64,000 nucleotides of DNA. Origin: Amaurobius ferox. Lineage: Eukaryota > Arthropoda > Arachnida > Araneae > Amaurobiidae. Of the stretch, positions 13,047 to 26,177 are shown piece after piece; position 1 is the stretch's first letter; each line of letters begins with the position of its first letter. Made by a program: the position numbers and the translations under genes. A model generated the notes under the pieces. The model worked only from the letters and a program-made list of their open reading frames with translations, was not told the origin of the DNA and ran no database searches. Location of the stretch: positions 81,444,301-81,508,300 of the forward strand of contig OX578144.1 in the NCBI GenBank assembly GCA_951213105.1. The letters are read 5' to 3'.

Positions 13047-14229
13047 CTGAACATTTGATTGCATTTAAAAACAATAGGCTTCCAGTATTTTCACGAATTG
13101 TAATTTTTGTACCAAATTGCATTCAATTCCATTTGTTCGTCAGTTATCATTTCTACAGACTCACTGACATACACACAGAGACATCACCTCAAAAATGTTT
13201 GATTTGTGATCAGGGATGCTTGAAATGTGCTCTCACATCGAAAACTCTAATTCGAATTTTCGACCCCGTCACAATACTTCCCTTATACATTATGTATATA
13301 AGGAAAGTAATAATTAAGTTTTAAATTGCTAAGATACGTAGCTCCTCGGCAAGGTCAACGAGTTCCTCTCCAAGATCATACTCTACATACTTATTTCAGA
13401 TTCATTCTTATAACAGTCATATTCACTGACCCCATCACAATACTTTCCTTATACATTATGTATATAAGGAAAGTAAAAAGGTGGGTTGCTTTATTTCAAA
13501 TCGTACCAAAAACTAATCAGCACCAGGGTCACACATAAGTGACTTACCTACCAAATTTTATGAAATTCGGTCCATTAGTTTTTGAATTAGAGTGGATACA
13601 TACATTGCATAGACAGACACACAGATAAACACATAGACGTCACTCTAAAAATAGTGTTTTTGTGTTCTAGAGATCACAAAACGTGTAGATCCGTAGAAAA
13701 TTCGAGTTGTGATTTTCAATATGATTTCAATACTTTCCCTATACATTACCATGTATTGCAGGGAAAGTAAAAATCTGGTGTGGGCAGCACATGACTTTAC
13801 CTGCAAACTCAAATTCAGATTTTCTTTATTTCTTTAATTATTCATTAGATTGAGTTTAACTGCACAAAATAACACTAAATTTGCATTTTTAATTCAATTT
13901 TTATTTTTATTTGGTAATGGAGATTTTCCCTAAGGTGGTGTAACGAAAATGAAAATCTCAAATATCTCGCGAACGGTTAGTCCTAAAGTATAAACGAGTG
14001 TGTTATATTCTTTTCCTCATCAAAAATTGCATATAAAACAAGAATGTAATGGATACATTTGAGCATACGTAGTCTTTGTTTTTTAGATTTTGGAGATTTT
14101 TTCGGGCCATTTTATAAAAAAAGGCAGGTTGTTCTTTTTCGAATTGTACCGAAATCTAATCAGCACCAGAGTATCCCACAAATAACTTATCTACCAAATT
14201 TTGTGAAATTTGGTCAATTATCGGTTGTT

Positions 14230-15985
14230 CTTTTGTTGGGTTGCTTTTGGGTATTTAATAATTTCAGGAATTTCCTTCTTAATCTAAATAGGATCAGGGG
14301 TCTTATTTACATAGTTATTTTGTTTAGGTTTTTGATATCCTTCTTTTCCAAATGGTTTATATTCCATAGTTATTGTGTTCCAAATGGTGACAGTTCGTTC
14401 TGTTTAGGTTTTAGCAATTTAAATTTATTTAAATTGGCTAATTTGTGGTTCCATTAATTGCCCTTCTTATCCCTTTTGATTTGATTCTAAATTTGTTATT
14501 CTCGGTTAAGAATTCGTTGATTTATTACGATTTTTCATTTTTATTCTATTTTCAGCTTTTTAAAATTTTCAGAATTATTATTGCCGAATTCGTATATTCC
14601 AAATCGTTTCACTTCATTTTCTTTTTTAATTTTCGTCTGCTTTAAAATTCCTATTATCTTTTTGATTGGTTGACCGTAATATTAAAATAGTCTTTCATTA
14701 ATTCTTTTATCATTCATCGATAATTTTTGTTTACGAGGTGTGACAGTGATGTTTGGCAGTATTGATTAGAATTTAAGGATATAAACTATTAAGCTGCCCC
14801 GTGCCATTAAGCAAGTGTTTTGTGGAACGAACATTTCTATTTCGCAGCCTTTTAAAATTGTTCCTTTTATTTTCCAGCCATGGAGGCGATGTTTAGTCTA
14901 AACACTCAAGAGCCTCTGAGTTCGTTATGTCTTCAAAAACTGAAATGATGTTTTAATCTCCTGCCTGTTGGGAGTGATGTGGTCGATGTCTACCAAAGTA
15001 TTGTCGGCGCCTTTGGAATAATTGTTTAGTAACCGGAGGTCAGATTTGTTCTTTCATGATGAACTAAGTCCTTTAATTTTCCGAGTCACAGGACTGAACC
15101 TCCAAATGTTTACTTCTCGGGTTTTGATGATGGAACCGTCTGTGCTTTTGTTCCGAACGATGTCGACTGGTGATCTGCTACGTTCAACTAAGTTTTCTAT
15201 GATGTGAAGGAGCTGTCCGTTTTTGTGCTGATCAAGTTCAGGACTGTTCTTTCTGTGAGGTGTTGGAGCACCATATTCCACTTAAACGGCTGCACTCACT
15301 TGATGTACCGATGTTTTACAGGAGATACATCTCCATTAGCTTTTTTGGAGCAAAAGAGGGTTGTACCCGAGCTGATGATGAATGATGATGATGATGATGA
15401 ATGATTCCTTCTCGAGACCTTATTTCGGCCGTTCGGCGTTTTCCCGTTTATGGGTGATATTTTTTTTTATTCTATTCCTCAACAGTAAAATAAGTATTTA
15501 TTTTAATTTGGTTTGAATAAGACCCCTTAACTTATATATTTTAAGTTCCGGTTCCTGGTTTATTTTTATGTAGTTATTCTTTAGGTTTTTAACTTTTAGT
15601 TGGGATGCTTATTATGTTTTAAATTTCCTTTTCGGCTAACTGATGTTCTTTTTTATTCTAAATTGTAGTTTGGCAAATAATGCTATAATTTTAATATTTT
15701 GTTATCTTAATTGATTATTTAACATTGTTAACTTTAAATTTAATATTCTAACGTTTTTACTACCGCTATACGACTGGCCTATTTATTAATTCAATTTATT
15801 TATTTAATTTATTTATGATGTTTAATTTGATTTGTTTGGTAAATGAGATGTTTTGAAAAGTTGTAAAATGTTTTAAAATTCTTTAAAAGTGAAGTTAAAA
15901 TTTTAATAAACGTTAGATTTTGAAAACTTAAATTCTGTGTTCTCTCTCTCTCTCTTATTTTAATGTGTTTCTATTTCAGAAAAGT
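14230..15985 (+). repeat. ~1.7-kb dispersed repeat, plus copy
   Basis: Matches 19290-21005 in the opposite orientation over its whole length. It begins ttgttgggttgcttttgggt and ends just after an AATAAA-containing segment (ttttaataaacgttagattttg) and 'agaaaagtgcc'. The start with TGTTGGG, a TATA-like segment in the sister copy and a late AATAAA are compatible with a solo LTR, but I see no flanking duplication or linked gag/pol. A stretch of T- and A-rich unique sequence at 15400-15950 has no coding content. Confidence 0.6.
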
Positions 15986-17225
15986 GCCATTTTTACTTTC
16001 CCTTCAATACATGGTAATCTATAGGGATTAATATATATTGGAATCATGCCGAAAATCGCAACTCCAGTTTTTGACGGATCTACATGTTTCGAGACCCCTA
16101 GAATACGAAAAAACTATAGCGTGATGTCTGTGCAATGTATGTATCCACTCTAACTCAAAAGTTAATGGACCGAGTTTCATAAAATTTGGTAGATAAGTCA
16201 GTTGGGTGTGACACTGATGCTGATTAGTTTTTAGTAAAATTCGGGATAAAAGAATCCACCTTTTTTGGCAAAATGGCCAGCAAAAATCATCAAAATTTAA
16301 TATAAAAAAACTATGTATGTTCAAATATATTCATTAAATGCTTGTTTTATATGTAACTTTTAACAAAGAAAATAAGACCAACCCCATTACACTAGGACTA
16401 GCCATTCGAGATATTTTAGTTTTTTCACATTTTCTCTACGCCACCTTTGAAAATAAGTTCAGTTACCAAATAAGAACAAAAATTGAATTAAATTTAATTA
16501 AAATAAAGGGAACGTGGTATAAGTCTGCAGGGAAAGTCGTGCTGCCCACATCAGATTTTTAATGTTTTGCAGGATTACATATTTGTAAATTTAAAGTAAC
16601 TGGTCAGTTGGCACCCTTTTTAGTTTATTTCAGATACTTTTCAGGTTTTGGGGAACTTGGAATGTTTTTTAGTTAACTTTTGGAATTTTAGAATGTTTTT
16701 AGAATATCTTATGCTTTTTTCTACCGGACACAGTCTTCTTTTTTTAGATTTTGGTGATTTTTGCAGGCCAATTCATAAAAAAAAAAGCAGGTTGTTCTTT
16801 TCCGAATCGTACCAAAATCTAATCAACACCAGAGTATCCTACGAGTAACTAATCTACCAAATTTTGTGAAATTTGATCAATTAGTATTTTAACTAGAGTG
16901 GATACATGACATTTTTACAAGTCATTGCGCAGAAAAAGGCGGGTTCCATTTTTACGAATCGTACCTAAAACTAATCAGCACCAGGGTCACACCCAAGTGA
17001 CTTACCTACCAAATTTTATGAAATTCAGTCCATTAGATTTTGAGTTAGAGTGGATACATACATTGCACACACACACACACACACACACATACACACAGAT
17101 GTCACGCTAAAAATAGTTTCTAGAGGTCTCAAAACGTGTAGATCCGTCGAAAACTCGAGTTGCGATTTTCAGTATGATTCCAATACTTTCCATATACATT
17201 ACTATATATTGCAGGGAAAGTAAAA

Positions 17226-19289
17226 AATTAATTTAACAATTTTTAAAAGTTAAATTTTTTATCTGTAGAGAAAAAAAATAAAATTCTACTATCAAAGTAA
17301 ATTAAAATTCTCTCCAACAAACATGCCAGATATAAGACGAAAAAGCCAAGAACTTGTCTAAAATGCAGATGCTTCTATACGTAATTGTAATTATAACTTC
17401 AATTATTTTCATTCATATAATAACTTGACAACATTAACATAGAAAATTGTTTGCCCCTAATTCTATCTATTCCTTGTACTCTATCAAGTCTAAAATTTCA
17501 GAAGAAATATAATCATAACTGAAACTGGTACTAGTACACACTGGCTGTAAAAATATTTCAAGCTTTGAATATCATATATTAAATTGAAAGAAATGTTTAA
17601 AATCAATTATGATAAACATTTAATATAAAATATCAAAATTTAACCCAACTTGTATATTCAAAGTTTGCAACAAACGTATTTATACAGATGCTTTTATTTT
17701 CTCCTGTTTGTGCAGTTAACTTTGCAGATTTGATTGTCAATAAAATTTACCAATTAAGTGAAATTACTTTACTGAAAACATAATAGAAATCTTTATAGTT
17801 TAAGAATCAAAAATTAGGAACTACTAAATAAATTGTTTGGTAATAACTTGCAAACCTATTTAAAATTTATTTAGTTCTAGTACTTTACAGAAAAATGTTA
17901 AATAGTGGAAGTCTTAAAGTAAGGAAACAAATTGATCGTAAAGAAGTTCACTGAACTGATGTACTTAGCAAAACTTTTAGGGCTCTTATATTAACATAAT
18001 AAATACACATAGAATGTATTAAGCACTTTACAATTTTAATGTCCAGTGAAATTTTGGTACTTTGTTAATCTTGATGTAACAATATTTGATGCCAAAATGA
18101 ATGCATGCTTGCAAAGAAAAGAAAAAAGGAATATTTATAAGAAAAAATATTAAAACATGATGTAATAGTGTTTTAAAAAGTATGTAACCATTGTACTCAT
18201 TTTATAAGTAGACAAAGCACATTTGGGATAATACAAAAATACTGAAATTGCATAGGAAACATAATTTTTATATATTTAGGAATGCAGTAGTGTGATATCA
18301 TTTTTTATGATTTAATAATTTTAAGTTCCTTTTTATTACATTTGAAAGAAAAATAAGTGTAGATAAATAAATTAATAAATGATCAGCATGCACCAAAGGT
18401 AATTAGAATAAAATTAAGGGGCTGTAGTGGTGCGTTTTGAACAAAGTAATGAAAATGAAATGGTAATTTTATACAAGTACAGTGCCAAGCAGGGGTTGCT
18501 CTGGATATTTATTACTTTCGCCAACCTATTCACAATATTTTATTTTCTCTTTCCATTTGAAAAATTTGACTTGATTTATAAATTTTTCCAAGATCATTGT
18601 TTTGGAAAAGATAATAGTAGTATATATTACGATTAGTATACCTGGTATACCAAGATTTTGGTTTTGACACTGACAGAATTCATAATTGCCAAAATTTTCT
18701 TTTAATTGAAAAATTGAATTTCCTTTCACAAAATCAGAAATTTGCGATTGGCAGCATAACCCCTGGTACCAAGTGTATATTTATTTCATATCACAAAATG
18801 ATAATTAAAGTTGGAGGAATATTTTTTTTCATAGCTGTCATGGGGTATGCCTTGAGACAAAAATATAAAATAAAAAATAATTATTCAAATCAGTAGAATA
18901 CAAGCAGACAAAAATACTGCTGAAAGCTGCAGTTTTAAACATTTCTTGTTCCTGTTGTCGTTGTGTTTTCTGTTCATGGAAGTATAAGCAAAGCCAGTTA
19001 ACCGATTTTGATAATTTATTTTTAAAAATTTCTCTTGTGACCCAAAGGCTTGATTAGAGTTCATGGATGCTTGTGTCTGGAGTTTTTAAGCATTTATGAT
19101 ATACTAAAAACATTAAATCATTCTTAACTTGTAAAGTACCTAAAAATTTGCAAAGTTCTCAAAACCTGTAAACATTCTAGAAATAAACTGAAGTCTTAAA
19201 TAAACTGAAAGAGGACCTATTGACCAGTTTCCCTAAGTGCACAAATATGTACTCCTGTAAAATATTAAAAAGACACTTTCCTAAAAATA
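17226..19289. other. Pgk intron, AT-rich, nothing recognised
   Basis: No element boundary or coding segment could be supported in this part of the ~10-kb intron. Confidence 0.5.
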
Positions 19290-21005
19290 TAAAAATTCAT
19301 TAAAGTAAAAGAAAGAACACAGATTAAGTTTTCAAAAATTTAACGTTTATTAAAATCCACTTTTAAAGAACTATTAAAATTTACATCTCATTAACTAAGC
19401 AAATCAAATTAAACATCTTAAATAATTTAAATAAATTGAATTTATACAAAGGCCGGCCGTTTAGTGGTTAGTACAAATGTTAGAATATTAAATTTAAAGT
19501 TAACAATGTTAAAATTATTCAATTATTTGTCAAACTTGAATTTAGAATTAAAAAGAACATCAGCTAGCCAAACAGAAAATTTAGAACAAAAGTTAAAGAA
19601 AAACCTCAGGTTCAGGTGACCTAAAATATATAGGTCTAGGGGTTCTTATTCTAGCCAACTTAATTTAAACTTTGAAACGAATGTCAAACTGACAGAAATA
19701 ATTAAAAATTAGAATTTAAAAGATATCACCCGGATGTAGAGCCGTCATGGAACATGCTGGATGCATCAGATCCCAACAGATGAGATGAAGATGGAAAGGC
19801 AAAAAGTTCAATCGCTTAAACACGAGGAAAACCATCCATTCTAGTCCAAAAGACTGCTCACACGTCAGCACGCTCCTTAACGTCATAAAATTTGATCAGC
19901 ACAAACATCAATTAACGATTTCTTCATCGGAAACAATGGACACTTCTTTACTCATCTGTACTTAGCGTCGAGCATATAGTCCATTAATCACATATGGAAA
20001 TGCCAACTCAATACCTCATTTAAAAAATGCACACGGATAACGATAAACAACTGCTTAATTGGCATCATAGCACTTCTCAAATCTACAGGGTAGGCTAGAA
20101 CTTGTAGACTAAACAACGCCTTCCTTCACAGACCACCTGTTAGAAGTTTTAGAAGCACTCGAAGACAAAACATTGTCCAGTCACGCTATTAATCAATTTA
20201 AATGATGAAGACTTCTCGGGATGTGAATAAATAACATCATTTAGAACATTGTTGAAAGTAACCAAGTGCAGATATTCAAACGTTTAACAACATAGATGAG
20301 GGAATAGGATATTTCTTTCCAATGCGATGGAATGCATAAGAGCGCCGAGGCGCTAAAAACAACTTCGTAGATCACATCTTGAGTTCTAATTCAGAGGGAA
20401 GAGAAGAGGAGAAGAGGTCGAAAAAGTGTGCAATTTTACTTATATACTGCGAAACATCGCTGCCACAGATTGTAAACAAAATTATCGATGAACGATAAAA
20501 TAATTAATGACAGACGATTTTAATATTACGGTCAACCAATTAAAAACTCGAAATTTTAAAGAAGAGAAATGAAATTTTAAAGCAAACGAAAATTAAAAGA
20601 AATGAAGTGAAACGATTTGGAATATACGAATTCGGCAACAATATAAATATGAACGATTCTGAAATATTTAAAAAGCTGAAAAATTGCAATGAATTAACGA
20701 ATTTTTAACTGAGAGCAATAAATCTGGAATCAAATTAAAGGGAATAAAAAGGGCAATAAATGGAATTGCAAATTAGCCAATTTAAATAAATTTAAATTGC
20801 TAAAACCTAAAAAGAACGAACTTTCGCCGTTTTTAACACAAAACCTATTGAAAAGAACCTATTTGGAACAGAAGAATATCAAAAACATAAACAATTGCAA
20901 AATGGATAACTAAGAGAATGACCATGTAAATAAGACCCCTGAACACGTTTAAATTAAAAAAAAAAAACCCCTAAAATTATTAAATATCCCAAAGTATAAC
21001 CCAAC
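19290..21005 (-). repeat. ~1.7-kb dispersed repeat, minus copy
   Basis: Inverted relative to 14230-15985. In the minus orientation it starts tgttgggttatactttggg at ~21003, contains tatataagtaaaattgc (TATA-like) near 20445 and an AATAAA element near 19350. It abuts a fragment of the family A hairpin repeat at 21040-21108, as does the other copy. Confidence 0.6.
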
Positions 21006-21039
21006 ACTTGAAACGTGCTCTTCTGTCAAAAACAAAAAT

Positions 21040-21108
21040 TTGAATTCAAATTTTCAACCCCATGACAATACTTTGTCTATATATTACTAGGTATGTAGGG
21101 AAAGTAAT
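21040..21108 (+). repeat. family A repeat, terminal fragment
   Basis: Contains the family A end: 'caatactttgtctatatatt' followed by 'ggtatgtagggaaagtaa', which folds into the terminal hairpin. Confidence 0.65.
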
Positions 21109-21872
21109 ATCTAAATTTTTAGAAAAAAAATTATGAAAGGTTCCATTTACCTTGAGGCCCTGCTAGGATTTCGGTTTTCACTGTAAGGGAAATGCTCGAG
21201 TGCAGTTGCACTGAACTGTAATTTAACTTTATGCATGCTTCAGTAATTAATGAGGCTGGGTGCCAAGCTATGGAATCTTTCATTGTTCTCTTCTGAAATG
21301 TTGCTTATTCTAGTTATAAGTGGGGAGTGTTGATAATACGTTTACACCTGGATGGAATTATATTAGGCGTCAAAATATATGAATTCTTTTTTTGGCTGAA
21401 TTTTGAATAAATTGGAATTTTTTACAATACAGTTGCTTTAGTTTAGGGATAGATTATTATGGGCATATATCAATATCAATAACTAAAATAGGGATAAGAT
21501 GTTTTATTTATAAATCATTTATCATATTTATAATTCAAAGCTATGTAAAATGCAGAAAATTTCAAATAAAAAAAGTAAAGCTTGCATATCAAGATAATTT
21601 TTCAATTTTACCATTACGTAATTATAGCTAACAAGTAGATCATAACTCAATCTACCGCTTGTCAGCACATGCTTGCATGACAGCATAAAATGCTTGCATA
21701 ACAGTGAAAATGTATATCATTTGCTGTACTAATTCTTTTATTTGGTGCTTTCTATAAAAATTCATCATGCATTGGTGCTCATAGATAGTAAAAGGTTGAA
21801 GACCTCTGAGGCAGATTGATAAAAATTCTAACTCTAATTTTTAAAGTTTACAAAATATAGCATTACACTTAC

Positions 21873-21992
21873 CCGCCTAAGATTGCAAGGAATGGTCGCA
21901 CAGGATTATGGAGAGCTTTAGCAAAATATTCTAACTCTTTCTTCATCAAAAATCCGGATGCTTTTTGTGGAAGATCAACTCCTACCATAGAA
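21873..21992 (-). CDS. Pgk: phosphoglycerate kinase, exon (about residues 173-213)
   Basis: Encodes [20 protein letters not shown], then [10 protein letters not shown] and RPFLAILGG. This is the end of the N-domain (3-phosphoglycerate side) and the start of the interdomain region. The acceptor AG is at 21994-21993 and the first base completes a Ser codon. The donor GT is at 21872-21871 after two bases of the next Gly codon. It is only 71 bp from the previous exon, the one short intron of the gene in this window. Confidence 0.96.
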
Positions 21993-22063
21993 CTAAGAAA
22001 GAAAAAATCTTAAGAAACCAGTATGATAAAAATTATTTTTTGCAGTATTGAAAAATTATGTAC

Positions 22064-22167
22064 CTATGAGCTCGGTGGGCAGTTCCAAAAGCATCATTCA
22101 CATACACATCACCTAACTTTGTAAGAGATGCTCTGAATGCTGAAACACATTCAGGTTTAGCTTTTAC
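22064..22167 (-). CDS. Pgk: phosphoglycerate kinase, exon (about residues 139-172)
   Basis: Encodes [20 protein letters not shown] and [15 protein letters not shown]. The [13 protein letters not shown] block is a Pgk signature, and its Arg and His contribute to 3-phosphoglycerate binding in characterised enzymes. It begins in phase 0 after AG at 22169-22168 and ends with two codon bases before the donor GT at 22063-22062. Confidence 0.97.
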
Positions 22168-22744
22168 CTAAAACAAATAATATTTACACTTTCTGACATG
22201 AAAAAACTATTGTGATCATAAAAGACATCTTTAGAAAAGTATCAATATATTGAAATTAATATTTCAGTGTCTGTACAGACAGTTACCACTTTACAAGTTC
22301 TTTTTACAAGTATCAATAAAAGCAAAAATATAAAGATTAATTGCAATAAATAAATGTTCAACATTCATAAATATAGCCATAACAAAAAAAAATCTCAAAA
22401 TGAAAATCACTTGAATGTAAACACTGTATAAAATATGCTATATTTATTAAAGTTATTTAATTTATTTTTTTAATTTGAAACCAATTCTTTTGATTTTAAT
22501 AACATATCAAAAAACAAAAATTTTAGTGATAATGTAATTATTACAAATAATGTAATTATATTTGATTTTTAAAAAGATATTTTAAATGAAAAATATTGTA
22601 GATCTACATTGGCTTTCTATAAAATGAAAATATAACAAAATTTCCAGAAATGATTCAATGTTAGCATATTTAAAATAAAGAGCTACAAGTAAAATAAAAT
22701 AATACAGAAAATTCATGATTAATCCAAGTCCAATAAGTTTATTC

Positions 22745-23560
22745 AGTGAAGTCAAAGTCCAACCTATTCCATCATAATTTAATGCTGAAATTTCTTGTTA
22801 AGTCGAAGTTTTTAGATTTCAGAAGGAGTTCGAATTTCGTGCACTCCCCATGAAGTGTAACGTGTTCTGAAAATTACCACATGAAAAGGAGCAAGTGACT
22901 GGAGGTATTCCAATTGGTCACTCCCAAAACTTTGTTCCTGTGAAAATTCTTTAGATTCTAAATATATGTCTGAGTGGGAGGAACCTTTGTGACTTTCACA
23001 TTAGTTTAGTATTATCATTAGAATTCATATTATTGGACTTTGAGTTATGCAGTTTTAAAATGTTAAAGCGGAAATTAAATGCTTTTAATTTACACAAAAA
23101 GTGAATTTGATCAAAGATATTGAAATAAAAATATTAATTTAAAAGAAAAAGATTTAGCGGAGAAAAATGGTATCCCTCCCAACACACTGTCTAACATTTT
23201 GAAGGATAAAGAGAAATTTCGAAGACATCAGTTAAGTGTCAATCTGAAGTACAAAAGATTAAAAGCATGTGTCTGTCTTCCCTGGTGTCGAAACTGCTCT
23301 CTTAAAACGTATTTTTTTATTACAGGACCCAGAAGAGTGCCAATTCCTGTAAGTAGTGCGATGCTACAACATAAGTGGCAATTTTTCAGAATTATTGAAT
23401 GTGGAAAACTTTACTGTAAGTTTGAAATGCCTTGAAAATTTTAAAACCAGAAACAACATTGTATTTTGAACATTACACAGAGAATAAAAAAATTGAATAT
23501 TTATTGAACTAATTTCAGCATTTTCAATAAGTCAAAGTTTTTTGTAGATTCCATTGAATT
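22745..23560 (+). mobile_element. pogo/Tigger-like transposon fossil
   Basis: With frame corrections, 23065-23240 encodes a CENP-B-type N-terminal DNA-binding segment of a pogo/Tigger transposase: KRKLNAFNLHKK, then LIKDIEIK, then DLAEKNGIPPNTLSNILKDK. Sequence resembling its ends occurs on both sides (taagtcgaagttttt near 22801 and aataagtcaaagttttttg near 23526). The DDE domain is absent and several stops and frame changes interrupt the rest, so it is a dead deletion derivative. End positions are approximate. Confidence 0.55.
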
Positions 23561-24420
23561 TAACTTACAATTAACTGTAACACATATCATCAATATCCAG
23601 GTTTAAATTTTTATAACAATACACATAGATTTGTATACATACTATTGCAACTGGCATTTCAATTAAACAGTTTAGCAATTTCAATTAAATATAACAGCAA
23701 TATTCAGATAAAATATTGAATTGATTTCACACTTTATACATTAAAAGTTCATTCCTTAACCTGTTTCAAAACATTGAATGTACTAATCTACATGCTGAAA
23801 AAACACTCTTTAAAAGAAACTGATGAGGCAGTTAGATGAAGATGTGGATTTCATTTTAAATATCCTTTACACAAAACTATGTCTTCCTTTATCTTAGTGA
23901 AGCAATCTAATTCACAAAATATGATGCATGAATAAAAATTCAAAACATATTATGAACTTCTCTTGGACTCAACACAACATTTCTTATTTTATCATTTATA
24001 TACAATTAAAATGAATGTTAACAGAAAATACATGAAATAAATAATTTCATATAGTATCTTGCCTGATAGATACTTCATTGAAACCTCAAAGAAATCTCAT
24101 CAATGGAATTGGCACATTTTTAAATAATACAAACTACCTAAAGTTCCAATAATAACAAAAATTTCTATTTAGATAAGTGTAGTAGAAGTGGATTTATTTA
24201 TTTTCATTGTCAAAAATTACGTAAAATCAACCATTTGCTTAATATAATTATTTTTTTATTTCGATTTTGTTAAATGTTGTAAAGATATTAGAAACAGTTT
24301 TCAATTTATACCAAAATCAAATCAGCACCAAAGTCACATAAATCACCCAACTGCCGAATTTCGTGAAAATCAAACGGATAGTTTTTCAGCTAAAGTAGAT
24401 ACATACATTGGGCATATATA

Positions 24421-25211
24421 CAGGGTGTCCCAAAAAGATTGAAACGTGCTTTAATTCTTTACCTGTTGGAGATAAGTGAGCAATGTAAATTGCAAACATG
24501 TTGAAACTAAAGTAGGAAATAAGACTACATTAATGAAATAGTCCTCCCATTAATTTTGAAAAAGTTACACTTTTTTAATTTTTATACGACCCCCTTAGAC
24601 AAATTTGGTCAATCAGAAATTTTTTATTTTTATTTAAAAAATCTGAATTATGCCACTTTTCCGTACCATGTGAAAGGTTGTTTCATCGGTGAAAATAGGG
24701 ACCATAAACAAATTGATGATGGAAATTGTTTAGATCAAAAATACGTTAATATGTGTCAAAATTTTTTATCACAAATGCATCTAAATAAAGCATTACACAG
24801 ACAGAGATCATATAAAGCAGTAGCACTTACTACACGGTTGGGTATCCTATGTATTATCATCCAGTTTTACCTTTCTTGTGATATGTCACAAATTTACATT
24901 TCTAATTTGATATATGGTCCCCATTCACAATGTTCAATTTTCAATTAAATATAACTCACTCAATTTTAAAAATACAGATATGCATTTTTTTTTAATGATC
25001 TTGTTACATTAAAAATAAAATTTTTTTGATTGACTAAGGGGATCGTATAAAAATTTAAAAAGTGTAACTTTTTGAAAATTAATGGGAGGACTATTTCATT
25101 AACGTAGTCTTATTTCCTACCTTACTTTCAACATTTTTGCAATTTACATTGCCCACTTACCTCCAACAGGTAAAGAATTGAAAAGTGTTTCAATCTTTTT
25201 GGGATACCCTG
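24421..25211. mobile_element. long-TIR MITE (791 bp), TA target
   Basis: The left end cagggtgtcccaaaaagattg and right end caatctttttgggataccctg are inverted repeats extending ~190 bp with scattered mismatches, flanked by TA on each side. The short interior has no transposase, and the 130-codon open frame at 24556-24948 mostly runs through the terminal repeat. It sits inside a diverged tract reminiscent of family A (aaaatcaaatcagcaccaaa). Confidence 0.85.
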
Positions 25212-26032
25212 TATACATTGGACAACAGTCACTGAGACTAAGATGAAGAATTGAATGTTTTAACAAAATGTTTGCTACAGGTATATTAGAAACTCAATAA
25301 TAAATGAAAAAGAGAAGAAATAAATATAATTTCTGTAGCATAGAGAAAGACTTGAAATTTCCAGGAGATTAACTAGAATGGGGATATGTCTGTTTTAAGA
25401 TATAGGCAACTACCCAGAATAATAAAAATCATGGATAACTGTAATAGTAAATAAAATTTGACACAATAAAAAGAAGTTTTTCCAGTACATCTTTACATCG
25501 TTAAGCAACAAATCTCACCATCAGCCACTTTTATGACATCTTTATTTGGGTATTTTTCTTTTATTAATATGCAACAAAGACATTTCTTTTACTAAATTTT
25601 AACTAAAAACAGTAGTCAAGAAATTCTTATTTTTGACGACTAATTAAAATTTAATAAAAGAAATGCTTTTCTGCTACAATGAGAGCAAGTCAGAGATTTT
25701 GCAAAGAGTTCTTTAATTACTACATCTATCCATGAACTGCAATTCATTAAACAAAATGCGTTTCTAAATTAGTGAAAAAAATTTTACTGTTTTTACAGTG
25801 TTATACACTGTAAATATATTTATGAAAAATTTTATTTGTAATGAGTTTTCTTTTCTAGATATTTTGCTTACATTTTTATTTTGTCGGAAAAAATATGGGG
25901 AGCAACTCTGTTTGCTTACATACAAAAAATTTCCTAAAAGACCCTGAAAGTAATCCTAATTAAACTGATAAATACCATACCTCTTTCAAAGAGAATTGGA
26001 GAACAGTAGCAATAAAAATCATTAATGCTAAC
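25212..26032. other. Pgk intron, nothing recognised
   Basis: AT-rich intron sequence between the MITE and the Pgk exon at 26177-26033. Confidence 0.5.
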
Positions 26033-26177
26033 CTTGGCACCACTGGCATCAACACCTTTACCTTCTTCCTCAATATGAAATCTTAAATTTTCAAGTAGAA
26101 TTACACTTCCACTAGCAGGATTTGCACATGCTGCTTCTACCTCAGGACCAACACAATCTGATAAAAACTGTATATCC
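26033..26177 (-). CDS. Pgk: phosphoglycerate kinase, exon (about residues 91-138)
   Basis: Encodes [17 protein letters not shown], then [13 protein letters not shown], then [13 protein letters not shown]. The LLENLRFH motif carries an Arg that binds 3-phosphoglycerate. The acceptor AG is at 26179-26178. The first G completes an AGG Arg codon begun in exon 38827-38675. The exon ends in phase 0 (AAG) before GT at 26032-26031. Confidence 0.97.

Larger units (their letters stand above)
11880..17225. repeat. cluster of hairpin-ended ~560-bp repeats (family A)
   Basis: Several copies of one dispersed repeat lie here in both orientations. A complete copy is 15995-16560 (minus). Others are 11880-12400, parts ending at ~13303, ~13476 and ~13765, 13766-14225, and 16735-17223. 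Each unit opens near 'aatctgatgtgggcagcac' plus ACTTTCCCTGCA and closes with the inverted form TGCAGGGAAAGT, often within a small hairpin (ctttccctatacat...atgtat...ggaaag). Internal hallmarks are 'aatcgtaccaaaatctaatc', 'ttagagtggatacatac' and 'gtagatccgt'. Short open frames across it are translations of the repeat and not genes. It may be a non-autonomous DNA transposon, but no transposase is linked to it here. Confidence 0.75.

Noticed and set aside
14059..14645. Phe/Leu-rich open frames
   Set aside because: AT-rich repeat translation across the junction of family A and the 1.7-kb repeat. No domain features.
24556..24948. 130-codon open frame
   Set aside because: It lies across the terminal inverted repeat and short interior of a MITE and has no transposase motif.
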